Positions 1 to 13,957 are shown, counted from the stretch's first letter. The stretch is 64,000 nucleotides of DNA from Gerris lacustris (GCA_951217055.1 OX578286.1:9278033-9342032), one strand, 5' to 3'. Notes: generated from the letters alone by a model not told the origin. Numbers and translations: made by a program.

Positions 1-1814
1 TTTTTCTATTCCTTAATGCCTTTAAAAGAGAACAAGACGGAAAGAATCCTTACCCTTTCTCTATTTTTATTCTTCTGATCCTTTTTCGTTTCGTTATTCA
101 CCCCCTCTCTTTTCTTTTCTTTTCTTCGTCGTTTCAAAGATATCAAGCTTTCAAACATACAAGCCACTCATCCTGATTACAATGGAATAAGTAACAAAAA
201 AAAGGAGTTCGAAGTTCAACGACAAATAACATCAAATTGTACCAAGGATCCGGAAAAAACCCTTCTTTTCTACTTATTTGTTCTTCTAAGTCTTACAATT
301 TGTCTATTCTATTGCTTGTCCAAGATACGTTTACATTTTAGCTCTTCTCTTGTACATTTTACTTACCTTTCACTAAAATACAATTATCTGTTGACTAAAA
401 TGATAAGAAAATACATAGAAAAGAAAGTGATAAAGTTCTAGATAAATACACTTTGTACAAAGCACCTATGTAATTGACACAAAACAGTTTAAGATAAACA
501 AAACTAAAAGTTTTAGAGACTAATCCCTTAAGAATATTAATAGTTCTGCAGATAAAGGGAATCACTTAAATTCAAATGAAGCAGGGCAACTCTCCACCAA
601 AAGCAACTTTATTGCTTAAAGCCGGCTTTTTAATCACTAGTGATTATCTTAGTGCAGGTGAGATGAGAGAAATATTAAAGTTTCAATGTAGAAGTTAAGG
701 TCTATCCCAGCGGTTTCTGAATTTCTTTAGTCGTGGCTCCCCTCGAAAATTGTTTTGGTCTCTACAATGGGCCACCCATCTCCCAACGAAACATTTCAGC
801 AGCTTTCTTGATTATTATTTTTTTTTTATCTAGAGCAGTGATGAAAAATATTGCTTACAGAGGTTGGGAGTTGGGAATGAAATCAAAGTCTGCAAAGCCT
901 TGATGCCAAGCAGCGGCAGTTCAAGTCAGTGAAATCTTATTCTTTCATGCATTCCAAAGGTCATGACTTCTTTTACGAAGAACGGATCTCAAATCAATGA
1001 TTTAATCTTCTTAAATTTCAAATGAAGCATGATTAGTCGAGCGTCTTCCATCAGTAGAGTCTCCTGTGATATTTCTAAAAAAAAACCATAACAAGTTTCG
1101 AAACGATTCAACCATTTCCACTTGTGAATAGTTTTCCCCACAATTCCAATTTTCTCCAGTATGGAAAACAATTTATAGAAGCTCCTTGATAATCATTCAG
1201 GTGGTTGAAGATCACGGATAGATACGTTAATTTTGTCTCTAAATTGTTAGAACTTTAGGATTATATGTTTTCTTCCAATTGAGAAAAACTATTTTTGTTA
1301 CATCAAAAAAAATATTACTACTGCAGTCTCGTCAAGCGTTGTGCGTCAAGGTAATTAAAACTTTTCAAGTAATTTCTTTATTTTGGTGTTGTGATCTGAT
1401 TTCACTAAAGGCTTTTTGTACAGGCGATATTTCTAACTTAATGTAACTCTTAAAAAAAACAAGCCTTTCTTGTGGGCATGAAACGACGCATATAGGTTTG
1501 TTTTTTAATCCAACCTCTCCAGCGCCCTCAGGTGCCGAAAAAATTGGTTTTTTTTTCATAGTGTACCCTGTTATTACAAGAAATTTTTTACGTGAGAATA
1601 AAAAGTATCCTATCTCGTAGAGGACACTTTGGAGATGGAACCTCATTTCGAACTTTTTTCGATCCAGCCCCCTTTAAGTGAAGTTATAAGCCTCCAAAGT
1701 TGGGTGATTTCCATTTAATTTTTTTTTTTGAGTTTAGAGGGGTACATTTATCAACAACAGATCACCTATTGCAAACGGTTGCTAAACAAATGTTTGCAGT
1801 ACTAAGAAAGCGTA

Positions 1815-2225
1815 ATGGCGGGGGCCTGGGTGGCTCGGAGGCTAGAACGCTCGCCTTACGATAAGGCAAGTTAAGCAGCCTCGAGCAGGGTCAGTATCCA
1901 TCTACTTATTGATGACTTGGATGACCGCTTCTGACCACAGCTCTGGGTTCTATTCCCTGACCGGTCCCCTCGCTCAATGTCCACCCAGCATTGTTTAAAC
2001 AAATGGGAAGCTCCTCGAAAGAGTGGCATCACCAGGTTTCGGCCTGGAAACCACGATAATGACACTCTTGGTTGTAATACAACTAGGAGGGGAGTCATGG
2101 TTAACGACCATATTTTCACACGAGTGTGTGAAGATTTCGGTTCCTAACCCGGGTTTGTTCTATGGGCCCACCTAAGTGGCCTGAGTTTTCGGGTGAAAAA
2201 GCCCCTCGGAATTAAAATAAAATAA
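1815..2225 (+). mobile_element. SINE-like GC-rich element
   Basis: An A-box-like TGGCTCGGAGG (1831-1841) and B-box-like GGTTCTATTCC (1946-1956) lie at the start of a ~400-bp stretch much richer in GC than its surroundings. It ends in AATTAAAATAAAATAAAGAT. The A-to-B spacing is longer than in a plain tRNA, so this could be a tRNA-derived SINE with an insertion or another retroelement end. The minus-strand frame at 1871-2119 is not convincing. Confidence 0.45.
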
Positions 2226-3404
2226 AGATATATTACATTCACTTTGTTCCAAATTTAAAATTTGAAATCATCTAATTTTTACATCTCGTTGCATTTATTC
2301 ACCAATATAGGTACCAACTGCAGGACATCAACAAATCACCAATTGCAAACGTTTGCTCAACAAAAATGTACAGTACTAGGACCCCATTTTACACTCACAT
2401 TGTTCCACATTTATAATTTATATACTCATCTTATATTCATATCGCAAAAAAACCGATTCACCATCTGTAGCACATCAACAAATCACCTGTTTATTGCAAC
2501 ACATCATTCACTAAAAAGCAATTCTAATCTTTTACACTTTCTTTTATTATCTATTATTTTAAACGCTATATTACAATAACATACTCAAGTAATATATTAT
2601 CAAAAAAGCTTAACTTGACTTTACAACCAACTCATATGTTAACTTTTCAAGCATCTTCAAAATTGTTTAGGGAAAAGTAACCGATAGTATAATCTCATCG
2701 CGGTATAGTCTACGCGGGTGTAAGTTCCAACTGTGTCCCTCATATACAGTTTTACTCGGCTTCAATGTAATATACAAAATTAAGTTCACATCTGTGGCCT
2801 TCTTTACCTCCCACTTGCGTTCCTTCCCTTTTATATCGCATATAACACTTTACTTTATAGAAGTAACACTTTTACCTTACCCCCCCTTACCCCGTCTGTT
2901 TATACTTTATATCCAAGAGTAGGCACTTTTAAACTGATTGAGCGACATAAAACCCTGAAGGGGGGGGGGACGTAGGGTGGTTTTTATGCCTCTAGAACGG
3001 GGTAGACAGATGATCCCCTTTAAAACTCTATAAGCGGAATTAAACTAGCTATCTTCTAAACTTCTACAGAGGACAACCTATCTCAAACAGTTTTCATGTT
3101 CTTTATCATACGACAAATAACAAATTATTTTAAAAAAAAAGAAGCTATAAAGTATAATATAAAACGAACAGGAATAAAGTATTTAATAAATTAAAAAAAC
3201 AGGATTTTCTTTTTTAAGTGTCTACGAAGAAAGAGTGGTAAAATTACTTTAACAAAGTAGCTGTTCTCATAAAACAATTTACAAGAGAATTTGCAAGCAG
3301 AATAATTAAAATACAGGAATAATTTAATACAGGAAAATAAAGAATCATAAAACTAGGAATAAAGATGTGAAATTACGTTAACAAAGGTAAATTAGTTTTT
3401 ATTA

Positions 3405-4558
3405 TTAGAAGAATCACCAGAGCATTTGTTAGCAAAAGAATTAGAATGCGAGCCCGTATACGTAAAAAAATCCTTCGACAGATACATTATCATCAGAAGA
3501 ATCACCAGAGCATTTGTTAGCAAAAGAATTAGAATGCGAGCCCGTATACGTAAAAAAATCCTTCGACAGATACATTATCATCAGAAGAATCACCAGAGCA
3601 TTTGTTAGCAAAAGAATTAGAATGCGAGCCCGTATACGTAAAAAAATCCTTCGACGGATACATTATCATCAGAAGAATCACCAGAGCATTTGTTAGCAAA
3701 AGAATTAGAATGCGAGCCCGTATACGTAAAAAAATCCTTCGACAGATACATTATCATCAGAAGAATCACCAGAGCATTTGTTAGCAAAAGAATTAGAATG
3801 CGAGCCCGTATACGTAAAAAAATCCTTCGACAGATACATTATCATCAGAAGAATCACCAGAGCATTTGTTAGCAAAAGAATTAGAATGCGAGCCCGTATA
3901 CGTAAAAAAATCCTTCGACAGATACATTATCATCAGAAGAATCACCAGAGCATTTGTTAGCAAAAGAATTAGAATGCGAGCCCGTATACGTAAAAAAATC
4001 CTTCGACAGATACATTATCATCAGAAGAATCACCAGAGCATTTGTTAGCAAAAGAATTAGAATGCGAGCCCGTATACGTAAAAAAATCCTTCGACAGATA
4101 CATTATCATCAGAAGAATCACCAGAGCATTTGTTAGCAAAAGAATTAGAATGCGAGCCCGTATACGTAAATAAAATCCTTCGACAGATACATTATCATCA
4201 GAAGAATCACCAGAGCATTTGTTAGCAAAAGAATTAGAATGCGAGCCCGTATACGTAAAAAAATCCTTCGACAGATACATTATCATCAGAAGAATCACCA
4301 GAGCATTTGTTAGCAAAAGAATTAGAATGCGAGCCCGTATACGTAAAAAAATCGACAGATACATTATCATCAGAAGAATCACCAGAGCATTTGTTAGCAA
4401 AAGAATTAGAATGCGAGCCCGTATACGTAAAAAAAATCGACAGATACATTATCATCAGAAGAATCACCAGAGCATTTGTTAGCAAAAGAATTAGAATGCG
4501 AGCCCGTATACGTAAAAAAATCCTTCGACAGATACATTATCATCAGAAGAATCACCAG
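3405..4558. repeat. 88-bp minisatellite (13 units)
   Basis: Units carry AGAAGAATCACCAGAGCATT, TGTTAGCAAAAGAATTAGAA, TGCGAGCCCGTATACGT and TCCTTCGACAGATACATTAT. Starts of GAGCATTTG are 88 bp apart from 3420 to 4124, then 89, 88, 84 and 85. The 84-bp unit lacks a CCTT block and reads as 28 open codons on the plus strand. The short open frames on both strands are repeat artefacts at 88-bp period. Confidence 0.97.
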
Positions 4559-5734
4559 GAGATTCATTTTTACTATCGTCATTTTTAGGGTCCGTAGGCA
4601 AAACCAAGGACCCTTATATTTTCCTGCGTGTGTCTGTCCGTCCGTCCTCTCGCGTGCTCTCACGGCTACACCTTTCGTCCGATCACTTTTGACTCCAAAA
4701 AATATTGGGGGAAAGACAATAAGATTCACCTTAAAGCTATTGAGGAGAGACAGTAGGTTTCGCTTCAATAAAAATATTGATGAAAGACAGTAAGATTCAC
4801 CTTAATAAAGCTATTGAGGAGAGACAGTAGGTTTCGCTTTAATAAAAATATTGAGGAAAAACAGTAAGATTCACCTTAATAAAGAAATTAAGGAGAGACA
4901 GTTGATTTTCATAAATAAAACTACTGATAAGAGAAAATAAGTTTCGCCTTATTTTAGCTACACTGATAAGAAACAGTATTTTACCACTTTAGCTCAGTAT
5001 TGATTGACTCCATTGCATAATTTAGAATTTGAAGAAAAGAATAAAACTAATAAATACTTAAATTTACATTTTAGAAAAAACTAAACCTTATCACCTACTT
5101 ATTTTTCTTTCAGGCAAATTGGTTAAGTTAGATATTTTAAAATATAAAAAAACCCTTATTATTTAAACTTTTAAACTTCTTTCAATGACTTTCTGAAATA
5201 AAAAAAAAGTAATTTTTCTTGTTAAATGTAGAACAAAAGTTTCTTTTGCTCCTCAGTCTATAATATAAAATGTCCAAAAAAAAGACAAAGGAATTGCAAA
5301 ATAGAAGAAGAAAAAGAAAAAAAAAACGTATAAATCGGTCTAATTTGAATTGATAAAAAGGACTTTAAAGTTCTTAAGTAGGTTATTTTTTCTTTTTGTC
5401 TTTAATGTTATTTTGCTTTTTAAATTAAGTCGGGTTTTTTGGGGTTTGAATTCGATTTACTTTATTTAAACTTTATTATTTTTTTTTTTTTTGGAGGGGG
5501 GGGGGGGGGCGATGTTTTGTTATTTTATATCAATTTAATTCTAAGGACTTACCTAACTAAGAGCATTTTATTTTTATATAAAAAAATAAATACATTAGAT
5601 TGGAATTGATGAAAGAAACAAAAAGGAGATGAAAGTGAAGAAGTTAATGGGGATAAAAGTAAATTTTAAATTATACTTCACTATTTATTTAGTAATTAAC
5701 GTTACAGATGGCAGAAGGTATGAAGTGGTTTGTG

Positions 5735-6326
5735 TAAAGCCCCGATATCACGGTGATAGTTGTCATCATGACAGCAATAACTATCAAGACACGATAGTTG
5801 CCATCATGATAGCAACTATCTCATATTAGCCATCACCGTGTAGATTACGTGATAGATTCTGTCGAGATAGAATTATCAGCCATCCCACTATCTCGTCTGA
5901 CAAGATAGTTGACTGTTTTATCACAGCAGTCAGAGTTCTCACGCGGCAGATTTAAGAACTACCACGCTAGATAATAGATAATGCTTGGCTTATTATTTGT
6001 TTATTCTTTTATATCACATAATAACAGATCTAAAAGGCACCAAATATGATAGCTTGCTTCACATTTGATATCAGATTTTGTTGCTTTCGACAATATGAAT
6101 ATTCAGTTTGCTGTATGTACTGTGATTTAACATGATAATATATTTAATGCTCTATTCCCGTATGTATAAGTCAGAAAAATGTAGGTTTATGCATATAACT
6201 TTGAAAACCAGACAACAAGTTTTGACGTATGTTAACTCTCACCGTGAAGTCTGTACACCTCCGCGATAGTCCTATGACGTAGACTGACATGATAGTTCTA
6301 TCGTGGCAGAACTATCACCGTGTAAA
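5735..6326. mobile_element. Palindrome-rich element with ACGGTGATAGTT ends
   Basis: ATCACGGTGATAGTT at the left is inverted as AACTATCACCGTG at the right (about 6307-6320). The interior has many inverted ACTATC/GATAGT words, e.g. GTTGCCATCATGATAGCAAC. The short plus-strand frame at 5629-5829 runs into it and is not convincing. Confidence 0.6.
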
Positions 6327-6750
6327 AGGAGCTTAAGACATTCAACTTTCAACTTTAATCTTAAGGTGGGTTCATAGCTTGAGTTTTTTACGCGCTTCAG
6401 AATAACCTATAGGCTGTCATAACTCATAACATGAAGTGAGAAGAGTTGGTTCCAAACTTTCTCGCGTTGAAGCTAACCTTGAATGAAACCTTCCCGTCCT
6501 CTTCTCTCTTGTTTATATTTTTTACTTCATTTTTCGAGTCTACCAGCAGTATTTGACTTCAGGTTTAGAATACGAGACCTATGGGCGCAATCCAGGTGTA
6601 ACTCCTCTTATATAGAAGATATGGTACATCCGCATGTTCATCATCTACAGTTCTAAATCATGAATGTACACATCAGCAAGCACAAGAGCAGAGGCCAGAC
6701 CATAGATATGAGGCACCTACTACAGAGTGTACAAGTGAGGTGCTGAATAG

Positions 6751-7375
6751 AGATAAAAACTGGAGAAGACCGTATAGGAAATCAAAACGTAAGATCTAAT
6801 CTCAAGATCCAACAAATTCGGCAACGTTGTCATGCCCATATGACAGGAATGTCAGAAAGAAGGTAATCATGTTTGTTACCGAGAAGTAAGAAGACCAGAT
6901 ATGGGTAGGATTTCAATGGAAGGATCTATTACATTATCCAGTGACAGGATTCACTATTTAAATGAATGATTATCCCTTTTCTGAACACGAACACTGACTG
7001 ATAGGCTCACTCTTCAGTGAGCCTATCATGACTGAACAACCCAGGGTGGAGAATTTGGTAGTGAGAAAAAACTGGATGAGACGAGATAGGAAATCAAAAC
7101 GTAAGATGTAATCTCAACATCCAACAAATGCGCAAACGTTGTCATGGCCATATGACAGGAATGTCAAAAAGAAGGTAAGCACGATTGTCTCTAAAAATTA
7201 AGAAGACCAGAGATGGGTAGGATTTTAATGAAAGGATCAGTTACATTATCCAGTGACAGTATTGACTATTTAAATGAACGGTTGTCCTTTCGCAATACGA
7301 AAACTGACTGCATCTCCAGTCAGACTCTCAGACTATATATCATTACTGAACAAATCAGGGTGGAGAATTTGGAGT
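6751..7375. repeat. ~310-bp tandem duplication, diverged
   Basis: The two copies share GGAAATCAAAACGTAAGAT, CATATGACAGGAATGTCA, AGAAGACCAGA, ATGGGTAGGATTT and ACATTATCCAGTGACAG. They differ at many positions and frames are closed, so the duplication is old. Source unknown. Confidence 0.85.
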
Positions 7376-8554
7376 TGCTAAAACAAAGAAGAACGATGAA
7401 TGCGACAAATTAAGAAAGCTTACAAAGAACGCTAAACTTGAAAAAAAGACTATTCACATCTAATGAGGACGTCGTAGACACAAATGGGGAGTTGAAGACG
7501 AGAACGCTCTCAAAGATAAAATCCTTCAAACGAGTTGAACAACGATACAAGACAGAAAACAGTGGTGATAAGCCCCAACACCTTTGAGGTGTAACGAAAG
7601 ATGAAATATTTGAAACCTAGTGCAATTGCAGAAACCTGTGAAATGTTATTCAGTGGATGTTATATATTTCAATGAAATAAAGAAGGTATATTAAATTTAC
7701 GGTCGAAGATGGAAAACAAAGAAACTTTATTGAAAGTTATGGTCAAAATTTCTTGATGAAAAGCGTCATAAAACAGGGGGTTTAGTTTCGGACATTTCAA
7801 AGATTCTCAAATCCTTCTTTTGGTCATTTGAAAAAGGGGAACCTTGTTATTCGGTACATATTCAAGCATTAGAAGGGTCGAGTGGTAAATTTACCTTTGC
7901 CCATATATTGTTTCATTTCTTCATAAGGGCTGTTTTGTTCTTACCGCCAACATTTTGTAATTAACAAAGATCGTTGGGGGGAAAATTGTTTTTCAGTTAA
8001 AAGATGTAGGGAAGTTTAGATCGTCATGAAATGTAGAACGGGAGGTAAACCTGTTTAATTGTTTTCCACCGAAGTAGCGGAGTTTCAAAACACAGTGTTT
8101 AAGAAAAGGTGAATCTTATGGGGGAGGTTTTGGAATTTCCCAAACTGACAAAGTTCATAAGGGTAGAACAGAGTTAGTGAATTAATCCCAAAAGGGGTTT
8201 AAACTCCATTCTGAAGTGGGAAGGGTCCCCTAAGTTTCTTGATGGGAGCAAAAACAAGAATGTTACAAGGTGTAAAACCGTTTGAGGACGATTTAAGTCT
8301 TTTTTGGGTTAAAATTTGTCCTTTTCTGCTTATGAAAATGAAGAGGTGAGTAAGTGATGACAAAAAAAGACAATTCCAAGTTGCAAATGCTTCTAGCTAT
8401 GAAGATTCACAGTTTAATCGTACCTGCATGCATCGTAACTTTGACCCTTCTTTGGGAATTGGAGATATCGTTAACTTTAGTCCAATAATGGACGTTGAGG
8501 TAATTAAATTGTATAACGTGTTAACAGTGAGATAATAATCATAACATAGATATG

Positions 8555-8930
8555 TTTTAGCTCTGGGGTGCAGAAGAAATTTCCGCAAAGAAACAACATG
8601 AAAAATGTGAAGCTCTTAAATGTCGTACCAGGAAGTTAGACTATGCTAGAAGGTAGACGGGTTTTCGCTTGTATTCATTGTAGTACCATATTTCGCCGAT
8701 AGAAGTTCTAAATTTTATATAAAATGTTATCAGCGCTGCTCTAGTGGACCAAATGGTAATCAAAATGGATAAATATTTCATAATTTCACACCTTCTACAA
8801 TATCCATCAGACAAATGTATATTGGTTTTCTCCTCTTCACAGGAAAGCATTGAAATGTCGACAAATGGATTCAATGCCAAAAAATTTATCCATGATTCAA
8901 TATTTTTACATCAAATGGAGAAAATTAGTA
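8555..8930 (+). repeat. Dispersed repeat family, copy 1
   Basis: Shares GATAGAAGTTCTAAATTTTA, TATAAAATGTTATCAG, CATAATTTCACA, GACAAATGTATA, AAGCATTGAAATGTCGA and CATGATTCAAT with copies at 24518-24965 and, inverted, at 11030-11400. No intact frame is shared. Confidence 0.82.
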
Positions 8931-9179
8931 TTATTTTTTTTTCACAATTACCTAGCATAATTATCAGGAACATTTTATATGACCAATTATCGTTATCAGG
9001 AGCATCTTAAGTTATCAAACAGCATTATATGCAGGAATTAGGATGACAAGATACTAGTAATTATCAATGAATCAACTCAGTTGGCAATATTCATTGGGGT
9101 TACTTTTGGGCGTCATCCTGTATAGTTCTATAGCGTAGATTTCCGCGGACAGGATCTAACAAGTCACTAATCGCGACTC

Positions 9180-10078
9180 TGCACAAGTCTTCTAAAGGAG
9201 ACTGACCACAAGTCTTCCAGTGGAGACTGAGCACAAGTCTTCCAGAGGAGACTGAACACAAGTCTTCCAGAGGAAACTAAACACAAGTCTTCCAGAGGAG
9301 ACTGAGCACAAGTCTTCCAGAGGAGACTGAGCAAAAGTCTTCCAGAGGAGACTGAACACAAGTCTTCCAGAGGATACTAAACACAAGTCTTCCAGAGGAG
9401 ACTGAGCACAAGTCTTCCAGAGGAGACTGAGCACAAGTCTTCCAGAGGAGACTATACACAAGTCTTCCAGAGGAGACTATACACAAGTCTTCCAGAGGAG
9501 ACTAAACACAAGTCTTCCAGAGGAGACTATACACAAGTCTTCCAGAGGAGACTATACACAAGTCTTCCAGAGGAGACTAAACACAAGTCTTCCAGAGGAG
9601 ACTATACACAAGTCTTCCAGAGGAGACTGAGCACAAGTCTTCCAGAGGAGACTGAGCACAAGTCTTCCAGAGGAGACTGAGCACAAGTCTTCCAGAGGAG
9701 ACTATACACAAGTCTTCCAGAGGAGACTAAACACGTCTTCCAGAGGAAACTGTACACAAGTCTTCCAGAGGAGACTAAACACAAGTCTTCCAGAGGAGAC
9801 TATACACAAGTCTTCCAGAGGAGACTAAACACAAGTCTTCCAGAGGAGACTATACACAAGTCTTCCAGAGGAGACTGAGCACAAGTCTTCCAGAGGAGAC
9901 TGAGCACAAGTCTTCCAGAGGAGACTGAGCACAAGTCTTCCAGAGGAGACTATACACAAGTCTTCCAGAGGAGACTAAACACGTCTTCCAGAGGAAACTG
10001 TACACAAGTCTTCCAGAGGAGACTAAACACAAGTCTTCCAGAGGAGACTGAGCACAAGTCTTCCAGAGGAGACTGTGC
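9180..10078. repeat. 25-bp minisatellite (about 36 units) with higher-order structure
   Basis: Units read CACAAGTCTTCCAGAGGAGA then CTGAG, CTATA or CTAAA. A block containing a 23-bp unit (ACTAAACACGTCTTCC) occurs at 9726 and again at 9974, a 248-bp higher-order period. Minus-strand frames are open because 25-bp units give a 75-bp stop-free cycle. Confidence 0.97.
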
Positions 10079-11029
10079 AAAGACACAACTGATTGCTGAC
10101 ATTTTGAACTAATTGCAGGGATAAATATTAAATATTAATTCTCTTAAGAATAACCCATACACAAAATCCCTGACATGGAATTTACCAGGAACACTCTGTT
10201 CATAAAAGTCAAAGGCCATACTCTAGCTTGAACCGTTTGTAAAATTCCGTGGTTGGTCATATCTTCCAAAATATTCCTTTCATTAATTTTTTACTAATCC
10301 ACATTTCTAACAGAAATTAGCATTCTTGATATTATTATTTTTTTTTTTTTACAAAAAAAGAAATTAAAAAGTAGAAAAATTTTTTGTCATTTTTTTAAGT
10401 TTTGTTTGCACGAGAAAAAGGGGGGGGGGGGTTTCCACCCGTAGTTGATTTTCTAAAATGTGGTCGAGAACTGAAAATGAGATCAAAAAAGTGTTCTTCC
10501 ACAAGAACTCCTCTTTGACTTTTCAGTGGTTTTTGTTGGGGAGGGGGAAAAAAAAGTTTTTGGCGGGTGTTTTTTCTAAAAAAGAGGAAGGAGTTGAGAT
10601 CCGCAACACCCTTTGAACATTTTTGACAGGTTTTCCCTCCCAGAAAAAGGGAGTTGGAGGCTACAAAAAGCCGCAGGAATTGAAAGTGCAAAGAATTGTA
10701 TTTGTCTTCCTACAAACCACCGTTTGTTTATTGTGTTTGGAATCCCTTTTTCTAATTTATTCCACTGCTGAGGGTTTGTTAGGCTTTGAACCCTCTCTCT
10801 CTTGTTTTGATGTTTGGTTTTTACTTTGAACTAACGATGACCCTCTCTTGCTGATGATTTGTTTTTTCTGAAATTTTCCCTTTTGAAGATTTATCAACTG
10901 TTAGCCGATAGCTCTAGTGCTAACGGCCTTTCCATCTTCTTTTTGTGTCAGATGATCCAACAATCTGACAGAGTGTGAAGCAGAGTCTATTTTTGAACTC
11001 CTATAATAAAAAAAAACTATTTTATAGAG

Positions 11030-11400
11030 TGTGTTATTCGCAATTGATGTTGAAACTGAGGTGGAATTGATATATATATATTCCATTGAATCATGGATAT
11101 GTTTTCGGGTATTGAATCCACATATGGACATTTCAATGTTTTTCCATGAAGTGGAGAAAACCAGTATACATTTGTCTAATTCATATAGTAGATGCATCTT
11201 AACTGTGAAAATGATGAAGTATCAACCCATTTTGATTACCATTTCGTCCGCTTGGAGCTCTGATATCATTTTATATCAAAATTTAGAACTTCTATCGGTC
11301 CTCCTGTTAAACCCTAACTTCCTGGCACGATATTTAAGAGGGTCAGTTTTTGCTTGTCGTTTATTGAAACTTCAGCCCGCCTATTGTCAAAATATTGTAC
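11030..11400 (-). repeat. Dispersed repeat family, copy 2 (inverted)
   Basis: Reverse-complement copy of 8555-8930: GAATCATGGATATG, GACATTTCAATGTTTTTCCA, TACATTTGTCTAATTCATAT and GATATCATTTTATATCAA. The open frames here are not conserved in the other copies. Confidence 0.82.
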
Positions 11401-12198
11401 TATAAGGGTGATTCCAATTTAAAGTGCTATTTTGGAAGCTAAAATTTGACTTAGACTGAAAATGTTGACTTTTTAAAAAAATTCAGGAAAAATTATGGAA
11501 TGTTCTCGGACTAATTTCAGATATATTGCACCATGCGGGACAGATGGGAAATAACTTTACACATTTTTAGGAGGTAATTAAGTTTATTTAAAGCATGGTA
11601 ATTAAGGCACGTGAATTACACTTTTTCGTGCACGGTTGTTACATTTCACACTTTAAGAAAATATTTTGGTCAGTAGTTTAAAATAAAAACCCAATTTTAA
11701 TACACCATTAAATAGCACTCTTAATGAACTATAACTTAACCTAAAAAGTCTTTGAAAATAGACTTAAATAACATGCACGGTAATTAAGTTTAAAAGAGTT
11801 CGCAACTGGAAGAACAATCGGGATTAGCGCTAGCTCTCAACTAAAGTCTTCAGGTCATCCCCTATCAACCGTTACAAGAAAACCAGTGTTGCGGCATTGC
11901 AAAAATCCGTCGCCATACTTAAAATCTCCCTGCCACAACCAGAGTAGGGACACATTTATATAATGCCATGGTAATTACATTTTTTTAAAGGACAAACTTT
12001 AACTTGAAGTTCCATTTAGTAATAATTTATTATTTTTAATAACTAACACATATTTTAATTCTGTTAGGACCTCACTTCAAAATTATCCAATAAGTTTTTG
12101 AATAACATGATTAATGTACGAGCTAGAGTGAAGTGAATAAGAAAAACTGACTTCAAGACAGCCACGGTTGTTACAAAATCGCCTTCTGAAAATTATTT

Positions 12199-12727
12199 TT
12201 TTCCGTGGTAGGCTGTGAAATAGTAACTTTAGAGCCTAAAAAACATAGCTAAAATCCATTTTTTCATTACGTGGACTTAAAAAATCTTTTCATTACTCCT
12301 AGGTGTAAAGAAAAAATCTTTTACGTCCTAGGAACTAAAAGATTTTTTCTTTACAGCGGGTAGTTGTCAAAACTTCCGTTAGTATCGCTGCAGTCTTTGT
12401 AGAAATGCTTCTAGTACGATTAAAATCCGCTAGATGTCAATACGTTTTATTTATCTTTTCTTATAGTGTAACCTCTTTTTAAGGTTTCTTTTTTTATGTC
12501 TTAAGTATGTACTAATATTTGTTATTATTATATATTGATTAGTGATTAATATTTAATGTTTTTTCATTGTCTGCTACCTCGGAAAAAATAGCATATGCTA
12601 CGCGACTGTGAAGTGTCTTTTCTTTACCGCGGCAATTACATTTACTGTCTCGCTTCGCTCGACAGTAAATGTAATTGCCGCGGTAAAGAAAAAACTCACT
12701 TCACAGCCTAGTAACATAATATACTAT
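12199..12727. mobile_element. Dispersed ~0.53-kb hairpin-rich element, copy 1
   Basis: The element starts TTTCCGTGGTAGGCTGTGAA and ends TTCACAGCCTAGTAACATAA then TATACTAT. It contains two perfect hairpins: GTAAAGAAAAAATCTTTTA/TAAAAGATTTTTTCTTTAC near 12305-12354, and a 33-bp-arm hairpin at about 12618-12692 (CTTTACCGCGGCAATTAC...) with loop TCGCTTCGCTCG. The AGGCTGTGAA/TTCACAGCCT pair is inverted but lies inside the ends. There is no ORF. About 98% identical to the copy at 26767-27290. Confidence 0.88.
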
Positions 12728-13504
12728 TGTAGCGGTTAAAATTAAGCAGCGCATTATTTTTTTGCTTGATTGTAGTTCTCTAAGCTTAACTGAGTTACCA
12801 TGAAGAAAAATCCTGTCAATTACGTGAAAAACGCTCCAGTTAATTAATCTAGGACATGAAAACTGCAATTTAATTTTCACCCATAAATGAAAACCTATCG
12901 ACCTCCTTGAAAAAAACTTTGGCCTCCTCGCCATAAAAGTAAAAAGTTTCCTTCAAACAATCCGACCCGGTGCTGTTAAAGCTCCCTCGATATTTTATAT
13001 TCACAATTATGTTTTTAGAAAGTAAGAGAGGGAGAATGAGAGGGGGGCAGAAAGTCCCCCCCCCCCCTAAATAAAATTCGATCAGATATTGTAAACATAA
13101 TCTAACAATCACTTCAATAGTCTAAATCGGCAACTACCTTTATCCAGCAATTCACTGACTACTGTTAATCACATTCATTACGATTGAACTAACTCAACCC
13201 TTAATTGAACTTAATTATAAATCAAATTTAATTACAACCCTCCTAATAATTCAATTTATGAATTAATTTGCATATAAAATGATTTGATTATCGAACATTT
13301 ACTAGCTATTATTTTTGAGACTATGAACGAAGATTTAATTCTCTAATATTTTCCAAAAAATAGTAATAATTCTAGCTGATAAATAATCAGGGGTTTAAAG
13401 GTTTCTTTTTTAAAGTTAGCAATTTGATTAAGACCTAGAGGATTATAGCCAGGTATTTAAGGTAATGCTACAGTGTTATTTTGTAAGCCACTGAATTAAG
13501 TCTT

Positions 13505-13506
<2 letters not shown>

Positions 13507-13538
<32 letters not shown>
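13507..13538. repeat. (TA)n microsatellite
   Basis: Pure TA run of about 32 bp. Confidence 0.97.
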
Positions 13539-13542
<4 letters not shown>

Positions 13543-13781
13543 GCATAAACCATAACTGGTATCATTAATATCAATATCTGAGGTTATCCTCTCCCTCCAC
13601 TATGGGCAAGATATTAAAAATTCCAACCATGTAATTTTTTTAAAAAAAAAAGGAAAAAAAGTTCCAGCAGACCAGAAGAGAATTTTTTTATTTTTTTATA
13701 AATCCTGTTTCATCCCTAGCCAAGGGATATTTTTTACGCTACCAGTTTAGGGATTTAAGGATCTGTCAAATTATAAAACAT

Positions 13782-13957
<176 letters not shown>

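Noticed and set aside
3426..4793. Many overlapping ~60-codon frames reading RIRMRARIRKK-type protein, and long minus-strand frames
   Set aside because: They recur at the 88-bp period, are open on both strands, and have no gene context; they are products of the minisatellite.
9180..10078. Regular spaced repeats considered as a CRISPR array
   Set aside because: Units are directly contiguous with no unique spacers, there are no cas genes, and the DNA is animal.
9167..10086. Minus-strand frames reading SSGRLVLSLLWKTCAQSPLEDL repeats
   Set aside because: A 25-bp tandem unit gives a stop-free 75-bp cycle; no start context, splice sites or domain.
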